A DNA stretch of 64,000 bases, taken from JAWVFK01 sp033856175. Its GTDB lineage: Bacteria; Actinomycetota; Thermoleophilia; Solirubrobacterales; 70-9. The translations under genes were made by a program, and so were the position numbers. The first letter of the stretch is position 1, and the number at the start of each line of letters is the position of its first letter. This document shows, one piece after another, positions 32,714-41,167 of this stretch. The notes under the pieces were generated by a model. The model was not told the origin of the DNA. It saw only the letters and a program-made list of their open reading frames with translations, and made no database searches. The stretch is taken from NCBI GenBank assembly GCA_033856175.1, contig JAWVFK010000018.1, positions 9,567 through 73,566 of the forward strand. Reading direction: 5' to 3'.

Positions 32714-33117
32714 CCACGAAGGAGAGCGTGGGGAGCCGGATTAAGAAACGTCGCGAAGAGAAGGGGATGAGCGCAACGAAGCTAGCTGAGAGGGCCGGCA
32801 TCTCGAAGAGCTATCTATCGGAGCTCGAAGGCGCGAACGGCGGGGCAAAGAAGCCATCGGCTGAGCTCCTGTATGAGATCGCCAGCGCGCTCGGCGTGGC
32901 GATGTCCGACCTACTGGGAAGGCCGATCATCAACAATGGGGCCAGCAATAAAACGCGGCCGCCGTCGCTGATCAAGTTCGGGAAGAAGATGGGACTTCCC
33001 GAAGCGGACCTGCAGATGCTCGAGCAGATCCAGTTCCGCGGCGAGCCGCCCCAGACGCCGGAACGCTGGAGCTTTATCTACCAGGCGATCAAGGGCAGCG
33101 CCTCGATGGACGCGTAA
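32710..33117 (+). CDS. XRE-family helix-turn-helix regulator
   Basis: The 135-residue protein has an N-terminal HTH (about residues 8-65: SRIKKRREEKGMSATKLAER, GISKSYLSELEGA, LLYEIASALGVAMSDLLG) and a C-terminal part with LIKFGKKMGLPEADLQMLEQ seen in XRE partners of ImmA. It starts with TTG overlapping the ImmA stop by 4 nt. It is the likely ligand of the two palindromic operators and target of the peptidase. Confidence 0.88.
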   Translation: MTTKESVGSRIKKRREEKGMSATKLAERAGISKSYLSELEGANGGAKKPSAELLYEIASALGVAMSDLLGRPIINNGASNKTRPPSLIKFGKKMGLPEADLQMLEQIQFRGEPPQTPERWSFIYQAIKGSASMDA

Positions 33118-33388
33118 TCATCTAAGGGTGAGGAACCGCGCCGAATGTGCGAAGGCTCCTGGTTTCCGGGCCTTTGCGAGTAAGCCATGCTCAGACCTGA
33201 CCGAGCGGGTCTTGCGGTGCCGCACCGCCGGCTAGGGGATCCGCAGGCGCCATCCAGGGACGTCGACGACCTTGTGAGCACCCCGCTTCCGGGGCCGCTT
33301 AAGTGGCGGGGACCCGCTACGTGTCTCGGGGCGACGGACGGCTAGTCGATGGAGTGCGTCTACTCGCGCGTAAGCCTTGTTGACGCGC
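33118..33388. other. Gap inside the island without a recognisable gene
   Basis: 271 nt between the XRE gene and the convergent HEPN-suspect gene. I see no conserved open frame; several stop codons interrupt all plausible readings. No strong hairpin was identified. Confidence 0.4.
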
Positions 33389-34222
33389 TCACGCCAGATT
33401 CAGAGCGGCTTTCAAACCGCTCACCACTCGGTACATGTGCTGGCCAACATTCTTTCGCAGCCGAGCCTCGGCGGCAGGCGTTCGCTTCTGGTGCGCCGCG
33501 CCAATACGATCCTTGTTAATTCGGCTTAGCACCTGCGCGAGCACGGTATCCGGGTGATTCGGCGTCTGGATGTTTGAAAACGCAATGGCCAGCCGACCTA
33601 ATGACATCCTGTCGATCGTCTGATTAGTCAGAGCCCGACGCCGGCCCGCCTTATTCAGGACCGTAATCCTGCCATCCGCAATCCCTTTCCGCAAGTACTT
33701 TGCACTCTCGATCTGCAGAACCTGACAGGCATCCTCGAACCCTTCGCGCCATTGTGATCGGTCGAATTGTTCATAGACCGGGCCAAGGAGCCGTTTGAGT
33801 TTCTTCGGGAGAGAGCCACGCACGGGAAGCTCAACGTTTACCGCAAGATCGCGTGCCACCAGCGCTTCCCGAACACCGTGCTTATCCGAGACACACACTC
33901 CTACGCCCATCTTCTGGAGACGGGCGTCATCCTCATTGCTGCGGAGAACGGAATCTGGCATTGCGAGCACGATTCGTGTGTCAGTCGTGCATGACCGACC
34001 GAAGCGAGACCATTCCTCAGCTCGCTCCAGCGATAGCTTGCCAGTCACTTCGACAAACACGCGGGTCGGCGGCCTGCGACATCGTAGAGTCGGGGTGTAC
34101 GGGTATGCCGGATCGGCCGGTTCAGCTTTAACCGAATACCCATTGTCCGCATACCACGATGCCACGGCCTCGGCATGCTCCAATAGCTCTTCCGGAACCG
34201 TCAGAAAGCCGTGTCCGGCCAT
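33389..34222 (-). CDS. Unknown protein downstream of ParB-like gene, HEPN-suspect C-terminus
   Basis: I do not recognise this 277-residue protein. The first 125 residues look alpha/beta (RVFVEVTGKLSLERAEEWSR, TRIVLAMPDSVL) and could be a nuclease-like fold, but no catalytic set is clear. The last 130 are helical, and INKDRIGAAH contains R-x4-H (Arg239, His244), the motif of HEPN ribonucleases; one motif is weak evidence. It starts 4 nt after the ParB-like gene, so the two are probably translated together. Lower GC than the flanks. Confidence 0.55.
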   Translation of the reverse strand: MAGHGFLTVPEELLEHAEAVASWYADNGYSVKAEPADPAYPYTPTLRCRRPPTRVFVEVTGKLSLERAEEWSRFGRSCTTDTRIVLAMPDSVLRSNEDDARLQKMGVGVCVSDKHGVREALVARDLAVNVELPVRGSLPKKLKRLLGPVYEQFDRSQWREGFEDACQVLQIESAKYLRKGIADGRITVLNKAGRRRALTNQTIDRMSLGRLAIAFSNIQTPNHPDTVLAQVLSRINKDRIGAAHQKRTPAAEARLRKNVGQHMYRVVSGLKAALNLA

Positions 34223-34226
34223 CGGA

Positions 34227-35168
34227 TTACCGCTTCAGAACTTTAGCGATCACGTGTTGCAGCTCTTCCAACATGTTGCGAAACTCATCATCCACTTCGA
34301 ACGACCGCTCCAGTTGCGCGTGGAGGCGGGTCAACAGTCTCGAGACAAGCTGCTGCGACCCGTGCTGATAGTCGATCCCTTCGACAGTGGACTCGAAGGC
34401 GCGTTTGATCGTGAAGCGCGGTTCCGTGATCAACCGTCGCGTAACTTTGCGTGCTGTGGCGGCCGAGACCTGCTCACGATCAACGGCACGACCAATTCGC
34501 ATGAGCTGGCGGGGCTCCACCGTGTTGGTCTCGGTCCGATCCTTGAACTTATCCACTAGCGCCCTGCGAAGCTGCTCTTCTTCATCGCGGTTAATGATCT
34601 CCCGGCTACGAAGTGCAGCTGCTCCCTTACTCGCCTCCAACACATGATCAACAGTGAGGCTCTGCTGTGAGCGTGGCAGCTCCAGCTGGGCCATCAGTTC
34701 GTTGTGGTACTCGTCAGGCAGGGCCAGAAGCTGTCGGAGGCGACGTACCTCGCCCCGTGAGATCGAAGCGATCTGGGCCAATTCCTTCTCGCTCGGCTTG
34801 CGGCCCTGCCGCTGAGCGTATTCGTGCTCAAGCTCCTGCAACTTGTAGGCGGTCGGCAGAGGGTCCCAATCCTTGCGAGCGTTGTGGATCGCGAACATCA
34901 TCATGATGTTCTGGAGCCGATCGGGCTCGGCTTGGACGACGACCGGGATGCGGGGCAGTCCGAGCTTCAAGGCACATCGCCAGCGACGCTCTCCGTCGAG
35001 TAGGACATGTCTCCTGCCCTTCTCGAAGACACTGAGAGGCACGAGGACTCCCTGCAGCTTGATGCTGTCCTCAAGCGCTTGAAGCTCAGCCTCATGAAAG
35101 ATGAGCCGAGGGTTATCCGGGTTCGGATCGATGTCCCTCGGGGCAAGAAGAGTCTGCGAGCTAGCCAT
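34227..35168 (-). CDS. ParB/Spo0J-like nuclease-domain protein
   Basis: The 313-residue protein has the ParB N-domain: IDPNPDNPRLIF, IKLQGVLVPLSVF and LLDGERRWRCALKLG with GERR at residues 59-62, followed by a helical domain with KELAQIASISRGEVRRLRQLL that could bind DNA. No ParA partner is adjacent, so it is not an ordinary partition locus. Island-borne ParB-like proteins often act in phage, plasmid or defence contexts. It is divergent from a Dam-type methylase across 113 nt and is followed by the HEPN-suspect gene. Confidence 0.85.
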   Translation of the reverse strand: MASSQTLLAPRDIDPNPDNPRLIFHEAELQALEDSIKLQGVLVPLSVFEKGRRHVLLDGERRWRCALKLGLPRIPVVVQAEPDRLQNIMMMFAIHNARKDWDPLPTAYKLQELEHEYAQRQGRKPSEKELAQIASISRGEVRRLRQLLALPDEYHNELMAQLELPRSQQSLTVDHVLEASKGAAALRSREIINRDEEEQLRRALVDKFKDRTETNTVEPRQLMRIGRAVDREQVSAATARKVTRRLITEPRFTIKRAFESTVEGIDYQHGSQQLVSRLLTRLHAQLERSFEVDDEFRNMLEELQHVIAKVLKR

Positions 35169-35281
35169 ATCGCGACCCGCTCAATGCCTCCGCGCAGGCC
35201 GATAATCGAGCGCCCTCCATCCAGCCAGAGAGGCCAGAAGTCCTTTGCAGGGACCTCAAATGATTTGATAAATGCAGCACC

Positions 35282-36163
35282 ATGTCGATTTCCTTGCCCT
35301 CAGCCGACGCCGACCAGCGTCACGATATCCGGAAGCCACCTGCTTATCAGATACTCAAGTGGATCGGCAACAAGCAGCGCTTTGCGGCACTCATCGCAAG
35401 GAACCTGCCCGCCGAGTACGGCCGCTATATCGAGCCGTTTGTGGGGACGGGGGCCGTGCTTGCAGCGATGCAACCGGAGAAGGCGGTCGCCGGGGATACG
35501 CTCAAACCGCTGATCGATCTTTGGAAACTGGTGCAAAATGACCCTGACGAGCTAGCCGCCCACTACAAGATCTGCTGGGAGGCCCTGCTGTCGCATGGCA
35601 AAGCAGCATTCGCCGAGATCCTAAGCCGCTACAACGCGGAACCAAACCCAGGGGATTTGCTGGCTCTCAGCCGGTCTTGTTATGGCGGGGTCGTGCGGTT
35701 CACGAAGAACGGGACAATGAGCACGCCGATGGGACCGCACCGCCCAATCGACCAGATGCGGCTTAGGGAGCATCTCTATGCGTGGCAGGAGCGCGTGTCC
35801 GAAACTAAGTTCAGATGCCAGGACTACTCGGTGAGCCTGGCAGATGCCGCGGCAGGCGATGTCGTCTATTGCGATCCTCCATACGCCTATAGCCAGGCAA
35901 TCTTGTACGGGGCGCATTCGTTCGACCTCGATGCACTCTGGGCGAGCATCCAGACCACCGTTGATCGTGGCGCATTGGTGGCCGTATCGATCAATGGCCA
36001 CCGTAGAAATGGAAAGCTCAAGCTATCTACCCCAATCCCCGACGGGATCTTTCAGCGGGAGATGCTTATCGAGCGAGGGGGTTGCATGCTCCGGCGCTTC
36101 CAGCTAGCGGGCAAGACAGTCGCAGGTGAGCACGTAACGGATCGTCTGCTCTTTAGCTGGTAG
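35282..36163 (+). CDS. Dam/D12-class N6-adenine DNA methyltransferase
   Basis: The 293-residue enzyme shows KWIGNKQRF (about residues 26-34), the AdoMet loop EPFVGTGAVLAA (51-62) and the catalytic DPPY (198-201), in the alpha-class order of Dam-like enzymes. It methylates adenine, target unknown. No restriction nuclease of matching type lies directly beside it on the same strand; its divergent neighbour is the ParB-like gene. No good Shine-Dalgarno precedes the ATG. Confidence 0.9.
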   Translation: MSISLPSADADQRHDIRKPPAYQILKWIGNKQRFAALIARNLPAEYGRYIEPFVGTGAVLAAMQPEKAVAGDTLKPLIDLWKLVQNDPDELAAHYKICWEALLSHGKAAFAEILSRYNAEPNPGDLLALSRSCYGGVVRFTKNGTMSTPMGPHRPIDQMRLREHLYAWQERVSETKFRCQDYSVSLADAAAGDVVYCDPPYAYSQAILYGAHSFDLDALWASIQTTVDRGALVAVSINGHRRNGKLKLSTPIPDGIFQREMLIERGGCMLRRFQLAGKTVAGEHVTDRLLFSW

Positions 36164-36353
36164 CCACCGCGACGCCCGGGCGCTTTTGGAGGGCGACCGG
36201 GGCTCTGTACAGGTCTTGCGGCGATCATCGAGTACACCCTCGGCCCCGCGTTGCGTGAGGCTGAAGACTTATGCCCGTACCGGGCCGTCGCGGCCTTTGC
36301 CGGGGTTACAGCTTGCAAGGTGAGTACGGCGGCTGAGCCGGTCGGTCTCGTAC
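36164..36353. other. Gap between convergent methylase and DUF262-HNH genes
   Basis: 190 nt with no supported gene or clear terminator. Confidence 0.4.
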
Positions 36354-37520
36354 CTACCGATTGCCCTTGGCGCGGTTGTGTGTCACGCACAGCATCTCGC
36401 AGTTGGCGAGATCCGTGTCTCCGCCCTTCGACCAGGCCGTCACGTGGTCGGCGTCCATCTCGTCCTGCTTGTAGATACGCGTCTTGTTGGCGCTGTCACT
36501 GATGGCGCATAGCGGGCAGTTCGACCCGCCGTCGACCGTCGCCTTCTGAGTCTGCTGCTCGTAGGCAGCCCGCTTCGTGTTGTCGTCGAACAGCCGGACC
36601 GCCAGCAGCTGCTTGTCCTTCTTGCCGCCGAGCAGGTACTCGTAGATCCCCTTGATGCTGATCACCGCCGGGTCAGCACGAAGCGTATCGACGTCGGCGT
36701 CGATCGCCGCCGCGTTGTACGAGGTCGAGTGGTACGTCTCGTACAGCCGTCCCCACTCCAGCCCCCGCATCTCTCTGTCGGGTGGGCGCGTGAAGACACT
36801 GCCGATCCAGTCGATGACTGAGGTGAAGTACGTCTTCAGGCCGGCGATGTCGCCATCCTGGCGGTGCTGCGCGAGGTAGGCGTCGACGCTCGCCCCCTGG
36901 GAGGCCGAGGCCCAATTCAGCGCAACCTCCAAGACCTCCTGCCGTTTGGGGTCGCCCTTGATGTAGGAGGACCACTTCTGCATGTTTGCGTTCTGCGAAT
37001 TGCTGAATTCGGCCTTTGCCTTCGTGATGAACGGCCCGGAGTAGATCGCGTTGAGCACTTCCTGACGGTTCAACGGAATCCCCGCGATGTTAATCGTCTG
37101 GAACCAGTCCTTGATCTCTTTCTCGTCGCCCCGGCAGTGCCATACGAGCAACTTGCTTTCCATGAGCTTCTGCTGCACCTCTCTCGGTAGTGACGAGAAC
37201 GTTTGCTCCTTGCCATCGACGCGGATCGCAAACTTGCCGGTGACAAACCGCCCGATGCTCGTGATTCTTTGCTGACCGTCAAGGACCTCCAGACGGTCGC
37301 CGACGACGTTGAAGTAGATCAGGCCGATCGGGTAGCCTTTGAGCAGCGACTCGATTACGGAGACATCCCTCCTTCCGTCGTTGTAAATGTAATTGCGCTG
37401 GTACTCGGGCTGGATCACGAGCTTGCCGGCCAGACCGAATAGCCCCTTGCCCTCGAGCTCGTTGTAAACGAACCCCTCGACAATCTTCTCGACCGTGTAG
37501 GGGTGGAGGTCCGTCTTCAC
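36354..37520 (-). CDS. DUF262 (GmrS/ParB-like) protein with C-terminal HNH nuclease
   Basis: The 388-residue protein combines a DUF262 domain, QPEYQRNYIYNDGRRDVSVI and LEVLDGQQRITSIGRF (DGQQR at 81-85, the nucleotide-hydrolysis motif), with a C-terminal HNH nuclease: CPLC near 335, DADHV with His359, Asn373 and His381, ending CVTHNRAKGNR. GmrSD-type enzymes use the same two activities to cut modified phage DNA. Its ATG overlaps the stop of the EcoRI-type methyltransferase by 4 nt, so here it looks like the restriction half of a two-gene system. Confidence 0.88.
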   Translation of the reverse strand: MKTDLHPYTVEKIVEGFVYNELEGKGLFGLAGKLVIQPEYQRNYIYNDGRRDVSVIESLLKGYPIGLIYFNVVGDRLEVLDGQQRITSIGRFVTGKFAIRVDGKEQTFSSLPREVQQKLMESKLLVWHCRGDEKEIKDWFQTINIAGIPLNRQEVLNAIYSGPFITKAKAEFSNSQNANMQKWSSYIKGDPKRQEVLEVALNWASASQGASVDAYLAQHRQDGDIAGLKTYFTSVIDWIGSVFTRPPDREMRGLEWGRLYETYHSTSYNAAAIDADVDTLRADPAVISIKGIYEYLLGGKKDKQLLAVRLFDDNTKRAAYEQQTQKATVDGGSNCPLCAISDSANKTRIYKQDEMDADHVTAWSKGGDTDLANCEMLCVTHNRAKGNR

Positions 37521-38725
37521 GAAGCGCCCCTCCGACGGATGAACAGCCGCTGGTAAGCAGATTGGATCACGTGGCCTTTATCGTTGATGAAGTAGTTCTT
37601 CTTACCGTCATTCATGGCAAGGTTCGCGTTCTCGTTGGTCTTGCTCCCCGACGAACCAGTTGGCGTGCCGTCCTGGCGCATTTCCCGGTAGTCATCGTAC
37701 TTTTTGAAATCCGGAACTTCATCGTGACATCCGCGCTGGGTCGCTCCGAGGATCTCGAACTGGTCGGGATCATGCTTATTTAGGAAGGTAATCGGCACGC
37801 CAATGATCCCGTCGTAGTCGCTGGGAATCGCGTCGCTGAACGGAACTTCTATGGCGTCATAGTTGTCATACGCCCTGTACCCGATACCCCGAACCTCCTT
37901 GTGCTTGGAGAATTTCTTGTTGTCGGCCATCGACATGAGCTGGAGCGGTTCGTGTCGACGGCCGTGGTCAATGTTGGTAAACCACTGGACGCCGGAAACC
38001 CGAATCATGCCCTCGCGCCGGTCGGTTGCGGCCGCCGTGTCCTCATAGGGACTCCCAAAATGGGTCGCATTTCCTGGGAACCCCTTGCCAAGCCACATCC
38101 GGCTCTGCTGGATGAGGGGGAAGATGTCTGAATACGTGATTGCGTTCTGATGGCCAATAATTGCGAACTTTGCACCGCCCTGAATGATCCACTCGACGAA
38201 GTGCCGGAAGAGGCTGAACGGAGGGTTGGTGGTGACGATATCGGCCTCGTCCCGCAGTGCTGTCACTTCCTCGCTACGAAAGTCGCCGTCACCTTCGAGG
38301 TAGTCCCACCGGAGGTCGTCGATGTTGATGACCTCGTCGTCATTCATGTCCTTCCTCTCCAAGACGAACTTCTTGCCGTTAGTCCGTGTCTTGGTGGCGT
38401 CGAACTTTGCGTCCTCTGTCTCAAACAGCGTTGGCGCGTAAAACTCCCCAGCCGGGTGGCTGTCGGGCGCATATGACGTCGAGATCAGTTTCTTGAGCCC
38501 GAAGTTTGTGAAGTGGAGCGCGAAGAACTTGGTGAAGTTGCTCCACTCCGGATCGTCGCACGGCAGCAGGATCACCTTGTCACGAAAAACAGCCGGGTCG
38601 TATTCAATGTAGGCGTTCATCTCGCGCTCGACGTCAGCCCACTGGGTGTAGAACTCGTCCTTCCTGGCAGCCTTCGCCGCGTTTAAGCGGCGCCCCTTAC
38701 CCTCGCTTGCTGTCGTGGAATGCAC
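37517..38725 (-). CDS. EcoRI-type adenine-specific DNA methyltransferase
   Basis: The roughly 402-residue protein has LNAAKAARKDEFYTQWADVE at the N-terminus, VILLPCDDPEWSNFTKFF, GLKKLISTSYAPDS, and the catalytic VTTNPPFSLFRHF (NPPF at about 167-170), all matching the EcoRI methylase family. GTG 38725 places the conserved AKKAKNDEFYTQ-like opening near the start; a longer reading from 38818 adds nothing conserved. The nuclease gene downstream overlaps by 4 nt. The recognition site cannot be told from sequence. Confidence 0.88.
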   Translation of the reverse strand: MHSTTASEGKGRRLNAAKAARKDEFYTQWADVEREMNAYIEYDPAVFRDKVILLPCDDPEWSNFTKFFALHFTNFGLKKLISTSYAPDSHPAGEFYAPTLFETEDAKFDATKTRTNGKKFVLERKDMNDDEVINIDDLRWDYLEGDGDFRSEEVTALRDEADIVTTNPPFSLFRHFVEWIIQGGAKFAIIGHQNAITYSDIFPLIQQSRMWLGKGFPGNATHFGSPYEDTAAATDRREGMIRVSGVQWFTNIDHGRRHEPLQLMSMADNKKFSKHKEVRGIGYRAYDNYDAIEVPFSDAIPSDYDGIIGVPITFLNKHDPDQFEILGATQRGCHDEVPDFKKYDDYREMRQDGTPTGSSGSKTNENANLAMNDGKKNYFINDKGHVIQSAYQRLFIRRRGAS

Positions 38726-39020
38726 GCGCCCGACGATAGTGGAACGGGGGGACGTGATCGGCAGGTTCTGCAGGGAGCATTGCTGCACGCTCTTATGGCC
38801 GAGCGTGCACGCACTCACTGCTCGAAGCTGCGTCTGATCAGCGGTCAGAAGTCGACGTCGCCGGCCGAACCGAGTGGACGGCCGAAGTCGGACCGCCCCT
38901 CCAGCAAGCCGATTTCCTCAACCTCAGCGAGGCGTCGCCGGTTGGTCACGCCCTCTGCCGACTCTCGTCAGGCGGCTCCGCCGAAATCGGAGACCTCGCG
39001 TTGAGTTCGTTGCTCGCCTC
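38726..39020. other. Right edge of the accessory island
   Basis: 295 nt between the methyltransferase start and the end of thiSG. Nothing codes convincingly. GC rises toward the thiamin genes. No copy of the tRNA-Lys 3' end was found here. Confidence 0.4.
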
Positions 39021-39992
39021 TCAGAACTCAGGCCCCCCTGTCTCCGGCGTCGAGGCCTCGGCGTGCAGCTTGCGCGGGATCCGCCCCGCCCGGGCCGCGT
39101 CGTAGCCCGCCTCGACAGCCCGGCGCATCGCCCCGGCCATCCGCACCGGGTCCTCAGCCCGAGACACCGCGCTCGCCAGTAGGACCGCATCGCAGCCGAG
39201 CTCCATCGCCAGCGCCGCGTCGGAAGCCGTGCCAATCCCCGCGTCCAGAATCACCGGCACCCCGGCCCGCTCGGTGATGATCTGGAGGTTGTAGGGGTTG
39301 CGGATGCCCATGCCGGAGCCGATTGGGGCGCCGAGGGGCATCACCGCGGCGCAGCCGGCGTCCTCGAGGCGGCGGGCCAGGATCGGGTCGTCGCTGGCGT
39401 AGGGCAGGACGGTGAAGCCGGCGGCGACGAGCTGCTCGGCCGCCGTCAGCAGCTCGACCGGGTCGGGCAGCAGGGTGCGGTCGTCGCCGATCACCTCGAG
39501 CTTGATCCAGTCGGTCTCGAACGCCTCGCGGGCCAGCTCGGCTGTGCGGACCGCGTCGCGAGCCGTGTAGCAGCCGGCGGTGTTCGGCAGGGTGAAGATT
39601 CCGAGCCGCTCGACGATGTCGAGGACCGAGCCGCGGGCGGCGGCGTCTACCCGGCGCAGCGCCACGGTGACGATCTCGGTCCCCGCCGCCTGCAGGGCGC
39701 GCTCCATCACTTCGAGCGAGCGGAAGCCGCCGCTGCCGACGATCAGGCGGGAGCCCCAGCTGCGGCCGCCGAGCTCGAAGGTGTCGGCGCCGCCCTGGAC
39801 GGCGGCAACGACCTCGACCGACTGGCCGTCGCGAAGCTCAACCTCGTGCCACTCAGAACGCGGCACGACCTCGCCGTCGACGGCGACGGCGACGCCGCGC
39901 TGGTCGGGCTCGGCGCCGGCGGCCGAAAGGGCGGCGGCCACGCTGGCGCCGTCGGCGAGCTCGACCTGCTCGCCGTTTAGCTGCAGCCTCAC
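39021..39992 (-). CDS. thiG: ThiS-ThiG fusion (sulfur carrier fused to thiazole synthase)
   Basis: The 323-residue protein joins a ThiS-like ubiquitin fold (residues 1-68: MRLQLNGEQVELADGASV, ending VVAAVQGG) directly to ThiG (from about 72: TFELGGRSWGSRLIVGSGGF). The ThiG Schiff-base Lys lies in DWIKLEVIGDD, and LPYASDDP, MPLGAPIGSG and VILDAGIGTASDAALAMELG are conserved. ThiS needs a free C-terminal Gly-Gly to become a thiocarboxylate, so the fusion must be cut or work differently. GTG start overlaps the thiO stop (GTGA). Confidence 0.93.
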   Translation of the reverse strand: MRLQLNGEQVELADGASVAAALSAAGAEPDQRGVAVAVDGEVVPRSEWHEVELRDGQSVEVVAAVQGGADTFELGGRSWGSRLIVGSGGFRSLEVMERALQAAGTEIVTVALRRVDAAARGSVLDIVERLGIFTLPNTAGCYTARDAVRTAELAREAFETDWIKLEVIGDDRTLLPDPVELLTAAEQLVAAGFTVLPYASDDPILARRLEDAGCAAVMPLGAPIGSGMGIRNPYNLQIITERAGVPVILDAGIGTASDAALAMELGCDAVLLASAVSRAEDPVRMAGAMRRAVEAGYDAARAGRIPRKLHAEASTPETGGPEF

Positions 39993-41137
39993 CCTCCCAC
40001 CCCGCCGGCGATGGGTGCCGCGGCGCGAGCCGCAGGCTCGCCCATCGCGGCGACGATCCGCTCCGCCGTCAGCGGCGCCAGCAGGACGCCGTTGCGGAAG
40101 TGGCCGCTAGCGAGGAGGAGCCCGTCGAGCGTGCCGGGGCCGATCAGCGGCAGGTTGTCGTGGGTCGCCGGGCGCAGGCCGGCGGAGGCCTCGACCAGCT
40201 CCAGCTCGGCCACGTCGGGGAGCGTCCGGTAGGCCTCGCGCAGGAGCTCGTGGACGCCGCCCGCGGTCACGGCGACGTCGAAGCCGCGTTCCTCGACCGT
40301 GGCGCCGACGACGAGCTCGCCGTCCTCGCGCGGGACCAGATAGACGCGCTCGCCGACGACGATCCTCGAACAGGGCAGCGGGCCGCCGTCGCCGCTTCGC
40401 AGCCTGAGGATCTGTCCCTTGACCGGGCGGATGTCCGGCCGCGCCTCGCTCGGCAGCCACTCGGCCGCCGACCAGGCGCCGGCGGCGAGGACCGTCCAGC
40501 GGGCTCGCAGCTGCTGACCGCCGGCAACGCGAACGCCGGCCAGGCGGCCCTCCTCGATCAGCGCCCCGTCGACCTCGGCCTCGCCGATCAGCTCGGCGCC
40601 CGCTCTGGCCAGAGCCGTGCGCAGCGCCGCGATCAGCCGCCGGGGGTCGACGCTGGCGTCCTCCGCCGCGAGGACGCCGCCGGCGCATGCGGTCGAGAGG
40701 CCCGGCTCGAGCTCGCGGCATCGGCTCGGCGTCAGCCACTCGCTCGCCAGGCCGAGGCGCTGGTGGAGCTCGTGGCGGCGGCGGAGCTCCTCGACCTCGT
40801 CGCGGTCGAGGGCGACGTGGAGGGCGCCGCAGGCGCGGTAGCCGACGTCGACGCCGCTGGCGCGCTCGAGATCGGCGACGAAGCCGGGAAACAGGCGCGC
40901 GGCCTCGAGGTTCAGCGCCAGCGGCCGCTCCTGGCCGAAGTCCAGCTCGCCGACGGGGGCCAGCATTCCCGCGGCCACGCCCGAGGCCCCCGCGCCGGGG
41001 CGCTGGCGGTCGAGGACGCAGACGCGCAGACCGGCCACGGCGGCGCGCCAGGCGCAGGTCAGGCCGATCAGCCCGGCGCCGACGACGATCGCGTCGAAGG
41101 GGTCTCCGGCTCGCTCTCTGGGGGTCTGGTCAGGCAC
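39989..41137 (-). CDS. thiO: Glycine oxidase ThiO
   Basis: The roughly 382-residue FAD enzyme (DAIVVGAGLIGLTCAWRAA, GAGASGVAAGMLAP, GLRPATHDNLPLIGP, SGHFRNGVLLAPLTA) oxidises glycine to the imine used by ThiG. I prefer GTG 41137, which has GGAGGAG 3 nt upstream, over ATG 41170, which lies at the 3' end of the TPP riboswitch. The riboswitch controls this gene and the overlapping thiS-thiG. Confidence 0.9.
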   Translation of the reverse strand: MPDQTPRERAGDPFDAIVVGAGLIGLTCAWRAAVAGLRVCVLDRQRPGAGASGVAAGMLAPVGELDFGQERPLALNLEAARLFPGFVADLERASGVDVGYRACGALHVALDRDEVEELRRRHELHQRLGLASEWLTPSRCRELEPGLSTACAGGVLAAEDASVDPRRLIAALRTALARAGAELIGEAEVDGALIEEGRLAGVRVAGGQQLRARWTVLAAGAWSAAEWLPSEARPDIRPVKGQILRLRSGDGGPLPCSRIVVGERVYLVPREDGELVVGATVEERGFDVAVTAGGVHELLREAYRTLPDVAELELVEASAGLRPATHDNLPLIGPGTLDGLLLASGHFRNGVLLAPLTAERIVAAMGEPAARAAAPIAGGVGG

Positions 41138-41167
41138 GAACTCCTCCGCGGGGGTCGTTCGCGCCGG

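Noticed and set aside
33078..33281. 67-codon minus-strand frame after the XRE gene
   Set aside because: Partly antisense to XRE with no conserved pattern.
38720..39004. 94-codon plus-strand frame at the right edge of the island
   Set aside because: Composition is random, it overlaps the 5' end of the methyltransferase region, and there is no start signal.
28289..39020. Prophage or integrative element with tRNA attachment site
   Set aside because: No integrase, structural or replication genes, and no duplicate of the tRNA-Lys 3' end found at the right edge.
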